In this document: piece by piece, positions 23,194-29,704 of the stretch
How the letters are laid out: each line of letters begins with the position of its first letter
How positions within the stretch are numbered: the stretch's first letter is position 1
Assembly: GCA_038240335.1 (NCBI GenBank)
Contig: JBBSDV010000012.1
Span: forward strand, 1 to 29,951
Length of the DNA: 29,951 bases
Direction of reading: 5' to 3'
Source: JBBSDV01 sp038240335
GTDB lineage: Bacteria; Chloroflexota; Dehalococcoidia; DSTF01; JACRBR01
Notes under the pieces: generated by a model
What the model saw: only the letters and a program-made list of their open reading frames with translations
Database searches by the model: none
What the model was told of the DNA's origin: nothing
Position numbers and translations under genes: made by a program

Positions 23194-23298
23194 GGGCTAA
23201 AGACAGCAGGCGATCCTTCGGGACATAATCGCAGCCTGCCGAGGCGCAATACTCGAATTGACTCGTCGCTCCTTTGGGCGACGGCTCCTCGCGTGTGC
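23194..23298 (+). ncRNA. Ribosomal protein L10 leader (autoregulatory mRNA element)
   Basis: The segment contains AGACAGCAGGCG followed by GCCTGCCGAGGCG, the conserved core of the bacterial L10 leader where the L10-(L7/L12)4 complex binds. AGCAGGC pairs with GCCTGC, closing an internal hairpin region. Further stems (gtcgctcctttgggcgac) follow. It lies directly between the promoter and rplJ, as expected for feedback control of the rplJL operon. Confidence 0.85.
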
Positions 23299-23330
23299 GG
23301 CCCTGTCGTCTGGCAGGGCTGTTTTGTTTG
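23299..23330 (+). terminator. Attenuator before rplJ
   Basis: GCCCTG (23300-23305) pairs with CAGGGC (23314-23319), followed by tgttttgttt. A Rho-independent terminator placed between the L10 leader and the rplJ start is the classical attenuation arrangement of this operon. Confidence 0.75.
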
Positions 23331-23341
23331 TGGAGGTGCTG

Positions 23342-23875
23342 ATGCCCACAGAGCGTAAAGCGACGACGGTGGCCGAGCTGAAGGATCTTGTGACGAGATC
23401 CAGCATCGTCATCGGCGCGGAGTATCGCGGCTTGACCGTGAAGGAGATGACCACGCTGCGCCGCGCACTGCGCGATGCCGGCGTCGAGGCACGCGTCGTC
23501 AAGAACCGGCTGTTCCAGCTCGCGGCGACACAGGCCGGTCTGCCGGATGCCGGCCAGATCGTCGAGGGGCCGTCGCTCGTCGTGTTCGGTTTCGGCGACG
23601 TGGTGACGCCGTCGAAGGCCGTCGCCGACTATGCGCGGACCGCGCGCAACGCCTTCGCCCCGAAGAAGGTCTTCATGGACGGCGCGATCAGCGGCGGCGC
23701 AATCGTCGCCGAGCTCGCCAGCCTGCCGTCGCGGGAGGAGCTGATCGGCAAGCTCGCCGGCGTCTTCATCTCGCAGATCCAGGTGTTCGCGAACAAGATG
23801 AACGACAGCATGCAGGGCTTCGCTCGCCTCATCGATGCGCGCGCGAACCAGCTCGAAGGCGAAGCAGCGGCGTAA
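23342..23875 (+). CDS. rplJ: 50S ribosomal protein L10
   Basis: A 177-residue L10. The N-terminal domain shows MPTERKATTVAELKDLV, IGAEYRGLTVKEMTTLRRALRDAGVEARVVKNRLF and GPSLVVFGFGD. The C-terminal helix (residues 130-170) anchors L7/L12 dimers. It builds the stalk base and represses its own operon through the leader. TGGAGGTGCTG gives a good ribosome-binding site before ATG 23342. rplK and rplA are not upstream, and rpoB is not downstream, so this is a detached rplJL unit. Confidence 0.97.
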   Translation: MPTERKATTVAELKDLVTRSSIVIGAEYRGLTVKEMTTLRRALRDAGVEARVVKNRLFQLAATQAGLPDAGQIVEGPSLVVFGFGDVVTPSKAVADYARTARNAFAPKKVFMDGAISGGAIVAELASLPSREELIGKLAGVFISQIQVFANKMNDSMQGFARLIDARANQLEGEAAA

Positions 23876-23931
23876 CCGCCGGATCAATCGGAGTTGTGGA
23901 CCGCGAAGGCGGATGAGCAAGGAGACAGGAC

Positions 23932-24321
23932 ATGCCGAAAGTAGAAGAAGCGTTTGACATCATCAAGGAGATGACCATCCTTGAGCTGCGCGACCTGAAC
24001 AAGAAGATCGAGGAAGAATTCGGTATCACCGCGGCAGCGCCGGCGATGATGATGGCGCCGGGTGGCGGCGGCGGTGGTGGCGCGGCGGCGGCGGCGCCGG
24101 AGGAAGAGAAGACCGAGTTCAACGTCGTCATCAAAGAAGCCGGTCCGAACAAGATCAACGTCATCAAGGCCGTACGTGAAGTGACGACGCTCGGCCTGAA
24201 GGAAGCGAAGGACCTCGTCGAGAGCGCGCCCGTCACCGTCAAGGAGGGCATCGCCAAGGCCGAGGCCGAGGGCGTCAAGGCAAAGCTCACCGAGGCCGGC
24301 GCCACCGTCGACGTCACGTAG
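23932..24321 (+). CDS. rplL: 50S ribosomal protein L7/L12
   Basis: A 129-residue L7/L12. The N-terminal dimerisation domain (residues 5-35) is followed by a flexible Ala/Gly hinge with seven consecutive Gly. The C-terminal factor-binding domain contains EFNVVIKEAGPNKINVIKAVREVTTLGLKEAKDLVE and GAKVDV-like ending GATVDVT. It recruits translation GTPases. It follows rplJ by 56 bp with aaggagaca upstream of the ATG and ends at a strong terminator. Confidence 0.98.
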   Translation: MPKVEEAFDIIKEMTILELRDLNKKIEEEFGITAAAPAMMMAPGGGGGGGAAAAAPEEEKTEFNVVIKEAGPNKINVIKAVREVTTLGLKEAKDLVESAPVTVKEGIAKAEAEGVKAKLTEAGATVDVT

Positions 24322-24347
24322 GTCGCGGCACCAGACACCAGTTGAAG

Positions 24348-24383
24348 CGGCGTGCATACGCGAGGCACGCCGTTTCGTTTTGT
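24348..24383 (+). terminator. Rho-independent terminator of rplJL
   Basis: CGGCGTGC (24348-24355) pairs perfectly with GCACGCCG (24365-24372) and is followed by tttcgtttt. Confidence 0.9.
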
Positions 24384-24464
24384 GCGGGTACCGGAAGTAG
24401 ACCCTTTTCTGTGTCTGTGGCCCTCTGTGGATCGTCCCCCACCCGGATCGCTACCCTGTATTCG

Positions 24465-25034
24465 ATGACGAGGGATGTGCAGAAGCAGCTGGCGGCGCGC
24501 GTCGAAGAGACGATTGGGCCGCGCCGCGGCATCCTCGACCGCGATCCCGAGTACCTCGCGCTGCGCAAGCTCGCCGAGCGCAACCGCAAGCACGCGCCGA
24601 AGACGCCGACGGAGGCGCTGCAGCACGTGGTGGACGTGGCCCGCGAGATGACACACGGCACTTTTGGCGCCCTCGCGATTACGGACGAGGCGGATTATGT
24701 CGAAGGCTTCGTCGTCTCCGGCATGAGCGACCGCGAGCTCACCATGCTGAAGGGCCCGCCGCAAGGCCACGGCCCGCTCGGCAGCATGCGGCAGGACGGG
24801 CTGCCGGTGTACCTCGCCGATGTCGGCGAGCATGCGAAGGCCTTCGGTTTCCCGCCGAAGCACCCGGGCATGAAGGAACTGCTGGGCCTGCCGATCTTCT
24901 GCTCCGGCGCAGTCCGCGGCGCCCTCTACGTCACCGATCGCAAGGGTGGCAAGCAGTTCGACGATGCCGACCGCCACGTCCTCCAGGTACTCGCCCATCA
25001 CGCAGGGCTGATCATCGAGGCATCGTGGTACTGA
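24465..25034 (+). CDS. GAF domain protein
   Basis: A 189-residue protein, mostly one GAF domain (about residues 45-185). Recognisable segments are TEALQHVVDVAREMTHGTFGALAITDE, GHGPLGSMRQDGLPVYLADVGEH, PGMKELLGLPIFCSGAVRGALYVTDRKGGKQFDDADRHVLQVLAHHAGLII. The G-x-Y-V and F-x-x-x-D pattern near the end is standard for GAF. The ligand is unknown, and no output domain is fused, so it may be a stand-alone small-molecule or redox sensor. ATG 24465 is chosen; tacc ct at 24452-24457 could be a -10 giving a leaderless mRNA. It lies after the rplL terminator, so it is an independent unit. Confidence 0.87.
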   Translation: MTRDVQKQLAARVEETIGPRRGILDRDPEYLALRKLAERNRKHAPKTPTEALQHVVDVAREMTHGTFGALAITDEADYVEGFVVSGMSDRELTMLKGPPQGHGPLGSMRQDGLPVYLADVGEHAKAFGFPPKHPGMKELLGLPIFCSGAVRGALYVTDRKGGKQFDDADRHVLQVLAHHAGLIIEASWY

Positions 25035-25045
25035 TCTCCTCGGTT

Positions 25046-25094
25046 GGTCGTGGGCTGATGGTCGTGGGTCGTGACTCGTGCGTCGTGACTCGTC
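25046..25094. repeat. Heptad array (GGTCGTG)n between GAF gene and aldo/keto reductase
   Basis: Seven units in register: ggtcgtg, ggctgat, ggtcgtg, ggtcgtg, actcgtg, cgtcgtg, actcgtc. It lies directly 3' of the GAF gene. Confidence 0.85.
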
Positions 25095-25185
25095 GAAAGC
25101 TCGATCGACGGGCTGAGCGATGAGATCTGATCACAACCAGACGTGGTAGCGTATCCCCACGCGCACACATAAGGAGGCACGACAC

Positions 25186-26133
25186 ATGCAGTACAGCAAC
25201 CTCGGACGCACCGGCCTGCAGGTATCGGCGGTCGGACTCGGATGCAACAACTTCGGCATGCGGATCGATCTCGAGCAGACGAAGGTCGTCGTGCAGAAGG
25301 CGCTCGACTGCGGGATCACGCTGTTCGACACGGCCGACATCTACGGCGGCCGCGGCAAGTCGGAGGAGTACCTCGGGCTGGCGCTCGCCGGCCGGCGCCG
25401 CGACGCTGTCATCGCGACGAAATTCGCCGGCCCGATGGGCGATGGACCGCTGTGGGCAGGCGCGTCACGCCGCTACATCTTCGACGCCGTGGAGGCGAGC
25501 CTGCGCCGTCTCAACACCGACTACATCGACCTGTACCAGATCCATTTTCCCGACGTGAAGACGCCGATCGAAGAGACGATGCGCGCGCTCGATGATGTCG
25601 TCCGCGCCGGCAAGGTGCGTTACGTCGGCTGCAGCAACTTCACGGGTTGGCAGGTGGTCGAGGCGCAGTGGATCGCGATCGAGCGCCGCCTGACGCCGTT
25701 CGCCAGCGCGCAGAATCAGTACAACCTCCTCGACCGCCGCGTCGAGCGGGAGCTCGCGCCGGCGTGCGAGAAGTACGGCCTCGGCATCCTGCCCTACTTC
25801 CCGCTGTCGAGCGGCTTCCTCACCGGCAAGTACCGCAAGGGCGAGAAACCGGCCGAGGGCACGCGCCTCGCCGCATGGGGCGCGCGCGGCGACTCGATGC
25901 TCTCCGATGCCAACTTCGCGATCCTCGACAAGCTCGAGAGTTTCGCCGAGGCACACGGGCACAGCATGATCGACCTCGCGATCGGCTGGCTGGCGAGCAA
26001 GCCCTTCGTGCCGAGCGTGATCGCCGGTGCGACGAAGCCGGAGCAGGTCGAACAGAACGTCGCTGCCGGTGCCTGGAAGCTGACGCGCGAAGAGATGGCG
26101 GAGGTCGACGCGATCACCAAGCGCGGCGACTAG
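25186..26133 (+). CDS. Aldo/keto reductase
   Basis: A 315-residue (beta/alpha)8 NADPH-dependent oxidoreductase. The catalytic tetrad is visible: Asp48 and Tyr53 in FDTADIYGG, Lys79 in ATKFA, and His120 in YQIHFPD. The start YSNLGRTGLQVSAVGLGCNNFG is typical of the AKR family close to potassium-channel beta subunits and YhdN/IolS types. The C-terminal SVIAGATKPEQVEQN is the 2'-phosphate-binding region of NADPH. The substrate is unknown. A perfect AAGGAGG ribosome-binding site precedes the ATG. Monocistronic, with a hairpin downstream. Confidence 0.95.
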   Translation: MQYSNLGRTGLQVSAVGLGCNNFGMRIDLEQTKVVVQKALDCGITLFDTADIYGGRGKSEEYLGLALAGRRRDAVIATKFAGPMGDGPLWAGASRRYIFDAVEASLRRLNTDYIDLYQIHFPDVKTPIEETMRALDDVVRAGKVRYVGCSNFTGWQVVEAQWIAIERRLTPFASAQNQYNLLDRRVERELAPACEKYGLGILPYFPLSSGFLTGKYRKGEKPAEGTRLAAWGARGDSMLSDANFAILDKLESFAEAHGHSMIDLAIGWLASKPFVPSVIAGATKPEQVEQNVAAGAWKLTREEMAEVDAITKRGD

Positions 26134-26173
26134 TGCGGTCGTTACCGGACGAACCAACTTCTTGTTCGACTCT

Positions 26174-26198
26174 GCGAACAACGAGTTGTTCGCTTTCC
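26174..26198 (+). terminator. Probable terminator after aldo/keto reductase
   Basis: GCGAACAA (26174-26181) pairs perfectly with TTGTTCGC (26186-26193) around a CGAG loop, followed by tttcc. The T-run is short. An upstream TTGTTCG (26162-26168) could pair with the same CGAACAA, giving a competing hairpin. Confidence 0.5.
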
Positions 26199-26292
26199 GA
26201 GGAATACGACGGTCGGGGCAGATCTTGTTCGGTGGGGCACGCAGGTATACAGCTCGAGCCGCTACCTCGATTCGATTAAAGAAGCATGAAGG

Positions 26293-26700
26293 CTATCCCG
26301 GTGGCTGCTCGACGCAAGGGTGGTCGTCCATCGCCGGTCGGACCGTGAGGACGTAGCCGTCCTGGCGGATCGTTCGCAAGTCGTACGTGTGAAAGATGGC
26401 CATCGTCGACTCGATGTTGACGTAGCTGTAGTCGGCGAGGCGCGGATCGCCAAACTCGTTCGTCGTGCCGGGGGCGACGCGACCCGCATCCGGGCCGTTG
26501 TCGAACCGGACATGAATGATGCACGGCGTCTCGTTGTGGACCGTTAGAACCGATGGCGCGGTCGTCGGCGTCGGCTTCGATGCGCCGCCGCCGCAAGCCG
26601 AAGCGATCAGTATCAGCGCAGACGCGACGATTGGGAGGCTCGCCTGGCGCGGGCAGGGGCGCGCTACTCGAACACCCACGGGTCCGTGTCGCGCTTCCAT
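26293..26700 (-). CDS. Small lipoprotein, unknown function
   Basis: A 135-residue protein. The hydrophobic stretch LPIVASALILIASACGGG ends in a lipobox with Cys near residue 36, followed by a KPTPTTAP linker. The mature part (VLTVHNETPCIIHVRFDNGP, GTTNEFGDPRLADYSYV) recalls small secreted beta-sandwich domains, but no family is recognised. Likely exported and lipid-anchored. Its start overlaps the 3' end of ndk by 37 bp (ATG 26700), with a GTG seven codons later as alternative; the overlap suggests co-transcription with ndk. Confidence 0.7.
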   Translation of the reverse strand: MEARHGPVGVRVARPCPRQASLPIVASALILIASACGGGASKPTPTTAPSVLTVHNETPCIIHVRFDNGPDAGRVAPGTTNEFGDPRLADYSYVNIESTMAIFHTYDLRTIRQDGYVLTVRPAMDDHPCVEQPPG

Positions 26701-27113
26701 GAGACCGGCGGCATGTCGCCGAAGAACAGCGCGATCTCCCGCCGCGCGCTTGCCGGCGAATCCGATCCGTGCGTCAGATTCCGCCCCTTTTCGAGCCCGA
26801 AGTCGGCGCGGATGCTTCCCGTCGCCGCCTCCAGCGGGTTCGTCGCGCCCATGGTTTGCCGCGTCGCGACGATCGCGCCATTGCCCTCGAACACCGCCGC
26901 CAGGATCGGCGACGACGTGATGTACGCGACGAGACCGGCGAAGAACGGCTTGCCCTCGTGCTCGGCGTAGTGCTGCTTCGCAAGCGCGCGGCTCACCTTG
27001 AGCATGCGCACGGCCACGATCTTCAGCCCGCGTCGTTCCAACCGCGCGATGATCTCGCCGGCCAACCCCCGCTGCATCGCGTCGGGTTTAATCAGTAACA
27101 GGGTGCGTTCCAA
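26664..27113 (-). CDS. ndk: Nucleoside diphosphate kinase
   Basis: A 149-residue NDPK. It transfers the gamma phosphate between nucleoside di- and triphosphates through a phospho-His. It shows ERTLLLIKPDAMQRGL, AEHEGKPFF, VFEGNGAIVATRQTMGATNP and NLTHGSDS with catalytic His115, all at expected positions; length is normal. The start codon is TTG (27113), supported by AGGAGA five bases upstream and by the exact fit to the family N-terminus. A likely own promoter lies about 35-60 bp upstream (minus-strand TATGAA). Far upstream on the same strand is the c-di-GMP riboswitch, about 680 bp away. Confidence 0.96.
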   Translation of the reverse strand: MERTLLLIKPDAMQRGLAGEIIARLERRGLKIVAVRMLKVSRALAKQHYAEHEGKPFFAGLVAYITSSPILAAVFEGNGAIVATRQTMGATNPLEAATGSIRADFGLEKGRNLTHGSDSPASARREIALFFGDMPPVSWKRDTDPWVFE

Positions 27114-27250
27114 GATCTTCTCCTGCTGTCGTGCCTTATTCGTTCATAACCCGCGCGCGTCCGCCGCAATTGACGTCATCCTAACGCCGTCAGCAGGTGC
27201 GCTCGGCGCCAGTATAGAGCGGCGGCGTGGTACGAGCATCCCGCCGACGA

Positions 27251-27280
27251 CGACGACGTGCGACGACGTGCGACGACGTC
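27251..27280. repeat. Decanucleotide repeat (CGACGACGTG)x3
   Basis: Three consecutive 10-bp units, the last ending in c instead of g. Low complexity, between ndk and the structured block at 27356-27453. No coding signal. Confidence 0.8.
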
Positions 27281-27355
27281 GAGGTTTCAGCCCAGGCTCG
27301 GGGTGGCGCGCCGCATTGCGATCTTTTCCGTCCACCGATCGTCGTAGGGAGGAGG

Positions 27356-27453
27356 ATCCCGGGCCGAGCGCTCGTGCTCGCAGATGCGAACAGCACCCTT
27401 CGGCGCGTGGTCTGAGCGGAGGGAGTGCAGGCCCTCGCGGCTCGGCCCGGGAT
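27356..27453 (+). ncRNA. Candidate structured RNA closed by a 14-bp stem
   Basis: ATCCCGGGCCGAGC (27356-27369) is perfectly complementary to GCTCGGCCCGGGAT (27440-27453). Inside are GTGCT-CGC-AGAT-GCG-AAC-AGCAC (27374-27396) and GAGGG/CCCTC (27419-27423 and 27432-27436), so a 98-nt multi-hairpin fold is possible on either strand. It does not fit SRP, 6S or tRNA-like consensus. Strand and expression are unknown; a DNA-level role such as a protein site is also possible. Confidence 0.4.
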
Positions 27454-27531
27454 GGCGCACGACGCGCCGGCGTTACCGCCGCGCGCGTATGTGCGTCACC
27501 ACTCGCTCAAGACGAAGCGCACCAGAGGTGT

Positions 27532-27589
27532 GGCCGGAGTCACGGGGGTCAGGGTCAGGGGTTGGGGTTGGGGTTGCGTGACTCCGGCC
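27532..27589. repeat. 13-bp inverted repeat with G-tract loop
   Basis: GGCCGGAGTCACG (27532-27544) is perfectly complementary to CGTGACTCCGGCC (27577-27589). The 32-nt loop holds five runs of three or four G separated by two or three bases (tca, tca, tt, tt), with a telomere-like ggggtt repeat. The loop is a strong G-quadruplex candidate on the plus strand. Confidence 0.85.
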
Positions 27590-27685
27590 GGCTACGCCAG
27601 TGAGGCCTGTAGTTGCCTGACGGAGATCACGAGCCGGCGACGCGGCGCCGCCTCCAAGCGATTGCTCGCTCGCCCGACCGCGCGC

Positions 27686-27774
27686 ACCGAAACGGATGCT
27701 GGTCATGGTCTCTCCGCCAAGGATGGAGTCGGGCAAGAACGAAACCTGCATCCGTCGCGCGCTCGCGCTTCGGT
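27686..27774 (-). repeat. Three-way-junction-like inverted repeat downstream of riboswitch
   Basis: The contiguous ACCGAA+ACGGATGC (27686-27699) pairs with GCATCCGT (27748-27755) and TTCGGT (27769-27774). The right arm is interrupted by a 13-nt segment that is itself self-complementary (GCGCG/CGCGC). Fourteen base pairs plus an inner hairpin make a three-way junction. It begins about 20 nt after the c-di-GMP aptamer on the minus strand, so it may be part of the expression platform. Confidence 0.55.
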
Positions 27775-27790
27775 CCGACTCACTCAGGTG

Positions 27791-27878
27791 CCTTCGGCGG
27801 CTCGGCGGCCATATCCGTGGAGGACTATAGGCCCGTAGCTTTGCGTCCCCACCTTTCGGCAGGTTTGCCATTGTCGGA
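27791..27878 (-). ncRNA. Cyclic-di-GMP-I riboswitch (GEMM-I)
   Basis: Read on the minus strand, the segment contains GGCAAACC, then a hairpin CCTGCC-GAAA-GGTGGG with the GNRA tetraloop, then GGGACGCAAAGCTACGG, GGCCTA, and finally GGATATGGCCGCCGAG and CCGCCG. Order and spacing match the c-di-GMP-I aptamer: the GCAAACC/GAAA stem, the invariant GACGCAAAGC junction that binds the ligand, and the tetraloop-receptor stem ending in an ATGGC-GCCG-type strand. No obvious gene lies directly downstream; see findings. Confidence 0.9.
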
Positions 27879-27943
27879 GCAGATCTTCTGTTGTACTTCC
27901 ACAATCGGCGGCATGAGGTCGATCTGTTGGCGCGTCGCCGGGA

Positions 27944-27973
27944 ATTATGAAACTTCTTTACAGGGGTTGTCTG
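27944..27973 (-). promoter_or_regulatory. Possible promoter for riboswitch RNA
   Basis: On the minus strand CAGACA (27968-27973) and CATAAT (27944-27949) are separated by 18 bp. The surrounding sequence is AT-rich compared with the rest of the window. It would start transcription about 65 nt before the c-di-GMP aptamer. Confidence 0.4.
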
Positions 27974-28164
27974 CGCTATCGCCGACGCTTCGACTGACTC
28001 CCTGGCGCGAATCGGCGGGCGCTCAGCCACCACTCCATTACATCCGAGTAACCGCTTCGCAATACCTTACGCCCCTGCCCGGCGATACGCTCAAGCACAG
28101 GTACCTGCTGTAGCGATGCGCCGCCGCAGACGCGAACGCGCACAATATTCGAAGGAGACGAATC

Positions 28165-28932
28165 ATGAATCGAAGATGGATAGCGGCGGCCGTCGGCGCC
28201 GTTGCCCTCGTTGCGCTCGGGACGGGCGCGGTGATGGCGCAGACGGGCGGCACGCCAACGACCGGCAACAGCTTTGTCGATCGCGTCGCGCAGAAGCTTG
28301 GCATCGAGTCGCCGAAGCTGCAGGATGCGATCACGAGCGTCCGCAACGAGGACATCGACGCCAAGGTCCAGAGCGGCGACCTCACCCAAAAGCAGGCCGA
28401 CGCGCTCAAGCAGCGCGCTGCTGACAACCCGGGCGGCCCCGGCTTTGGCCCGGGTGGACATGGAAACCACGGTCCCCGTGGTTTCGGCGGTGACTTCGGC
28501 GCGAAGGGCCTCGGCGAGAGCGAGCAGCAGCTCGCGGACTTCCTCGGCATCTCGAAGGACCAGCTCACGACCGAACTGCAAGCTAACAACGCGACACTGG
28601 CAACCGTTGCCGCGGCGCACGGCAAGTCCACTGATGACCTCAAGTCGTTCATCACGAGCACCGCCAAGTCAAAGCTTGACGACGCCATGAAGAATGGCGA
28701 CCTGACCCAGAAGGTCGCGGACGACATGTTGAGCATGCTCACGTCGCACCTCGACGACGCTATCAACCACACCGGCGGCTTCGGACGCGGGTTCGGCCAC
28801 ATGAAGGGATTCGGCATCGAGAACGAGGGTGCCGCCGAAAGCGGGGATGACGCCAACGGCGGCGCGGCCGAAGATGCGACTCCGCCGGCGACGCAGGGCG
28901 GCAGCGCGCCGGGCTCGGCGTTCAACTTCTAG
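28165..28932 (+). CDS. Secreted Gly/Asp-rich helical-repeat protein, unknown function
   Basis: A 255-residue protein. A Sec-type signal peptide (MNRRWIAAAVGAVALVALGTGAVMAQ) has a likely cleavage after AQ/MAQ near residue 26. The mature part has three similar short helical modules: residues 33-70 (FVDRVAQKLGIESPKLQDAI, SGDLTQKQADALKQ), 121-160 (ADFLGISKDQLTTELQ) and 170-200 (AMKNGDLTQKVADDMLSML). Modules of this sort recur in secreted proteins of Actinobacteria and Chloroflexota. They are separated by Gly/His/Phe-rich linkers. Function is unknown; a metal- or stress-responsive role is only suggested by the adjacent two-component genes. AAGGAGA precedes the ATG. Confidence 0.85.
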   Translation: MNRRWIAAAVGAVALVALGTGAVMAQTGGTPTTGNSFVDRVAQKLGIESPKLQDAITSVRNEDIDAKVQSGDLTQKQADALKQRAADNPGGPGFGPGGHGNHGPRGFGGDFGAKGLGESEQQLADFLGISKDQLTTELQANNATLATVAAAHGKSTDDLKSFITSTAKSKLDDAMKNGDLTQKVADDMLSMLTSHLDDAINHTGGFGRGFGHMKGFGIENEGAAESGDDANGGAAEDATPPATQGGSAPGSAFNF

Positions 28933-28945
28933 GCAGGCGCAAAGA

Positions 28946-28979
28946 CGGCAGGGGCGCGAACGCCCCTGCCGTTTCTCTT
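28946..28979 (+). terminator. Strong Rho-independent terminator
   Basis: CGGCAGGGGCG (28946-28956) pairs perfectly with CGCCCCTGCCG (28961-28971) around CGAA, followed by tttctctta. It separates the secreted-protein gene from the response regulator gene. Confidence 0.93.
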
Positions 28980-28999
28980 ATAGTGGAGACGTAACATTT

Positions 29000-29704
29000 A
29001 TGAACGACCACGCCGATACGACGCCCAACCGCATCCTCGTCGCCGACGATGACCGGCACATCGCCGACCTCGTGCGGATGTACCTCACAAAGGCTGGTTA
29101 CGAGATCACGATCGCCCGCGATGGGGACGAAACGCAGCGGCTGCTCAAGGAGCAGCAGTTCGATCTCGCGGTGCTCGACATCATGATGCCGGGGCCGGAC
29201 GGTCTGCAGATCATTCGTAATCTGCGCAAGCGCAGCGAGATGCCGGTGATCTTCCTCACGGCGCGGTCGGGTGATATCGACAAGGTCGCCGGTCTCCAGT
29301 TCGGCGCCGACGACTACGTCACCAAGCCCTTTAACCCCGCCGAACTCGTTGCCCGCGTGCAGTCCGTTCTTCGCCGCAGTCGCGTGGCGATGGAGCCGGC
29401 AAGCGAGCACATTCGCCTCGGCGAGCTCGCCATGGATGTGCAGAATCGCCGCGCAACGATCAACGATAACCCCGTCACGCTCACGCCGAAGGAGTTCGAC
29501 CTGCTGGTGACGTTCGCACGCTTCGTCAATGTCACGCTCGACCGCGAGAAGCTCCTCGATCTCGTATGGGGCACCGCCTTCTACAGCATGCGCACCGTCG
29601 ATGTCCACATCGTTCGCCTCCGCAGCAAGCTGGAAGGATCCGGCCTCAAGATCGAGACGGTGTGGGGAAGTGGCTACCGGCTGGTGGAAGCGGTGCCTGC
29701 GTGA
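29000..29704 (+). CDS. OmpR/PhoB family response regulator
   Basis: A 234-residue regulator. The receiver domain (10-125) has the acidic pocket DDD (16-18), phospho-acceptor Asp60 in LAVLDIMMPG, Thr87 and Lys109 in DDYVTKPF. The winged-helix domain (about 140-232) shows LTPKEFDLLVTFARFVNVTLDREKLLDLVWG, then RTVDVHIVRLRSKLE and WGSGYRL. It should bind DNA when phosphorylated by the downstream kinase. ATG 29000 lies just 20 bp after the upstream terminator; TATAGT at 28979-28984 may be its own -10. GTGA overlap couples it to the kinase gene. Confidence 0.95.
   Translation: MNDHADTTPNRILVADDDRHIADLVRMYLTKAGYEITIARDGDETQRLLKEQQFDLAVLDIMMPGPDGLQIIRNLRKRSEMPVIFLTARSGDIDKVAGLQFGADDYVTKPFNPAELVARVQSVLRRSRVAMEPASEHIRLGELAMDVQNRRATINDNPVTLTPKEFDLLVTFARFVNVTLDREKLLDLVWGTAFYSMRTVDVHIVRLRSKLEGSGLKIETVWGSGYRLVEAVPA

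Noticed and set aside
27356..27453. SRP (4.5S) RNA
   Set aside because: Size and long closing stem fit, and a GGAG loop is possible, but the conserved helix 8 motif (GTCAGG...AAGCAGC) is not present.
27473..27706. Minus-strand 77-codon frame downstream of the riboswitch, ATG 27706 with ggag upstream
   Set aside because: Third codon positions are much less GC-rich than in real genes here, the peptide is low complexity (PTPTPDPDP encoded by the G-tract loop), and it crosses inverted repeats. Kept only as a possibility in the findings.
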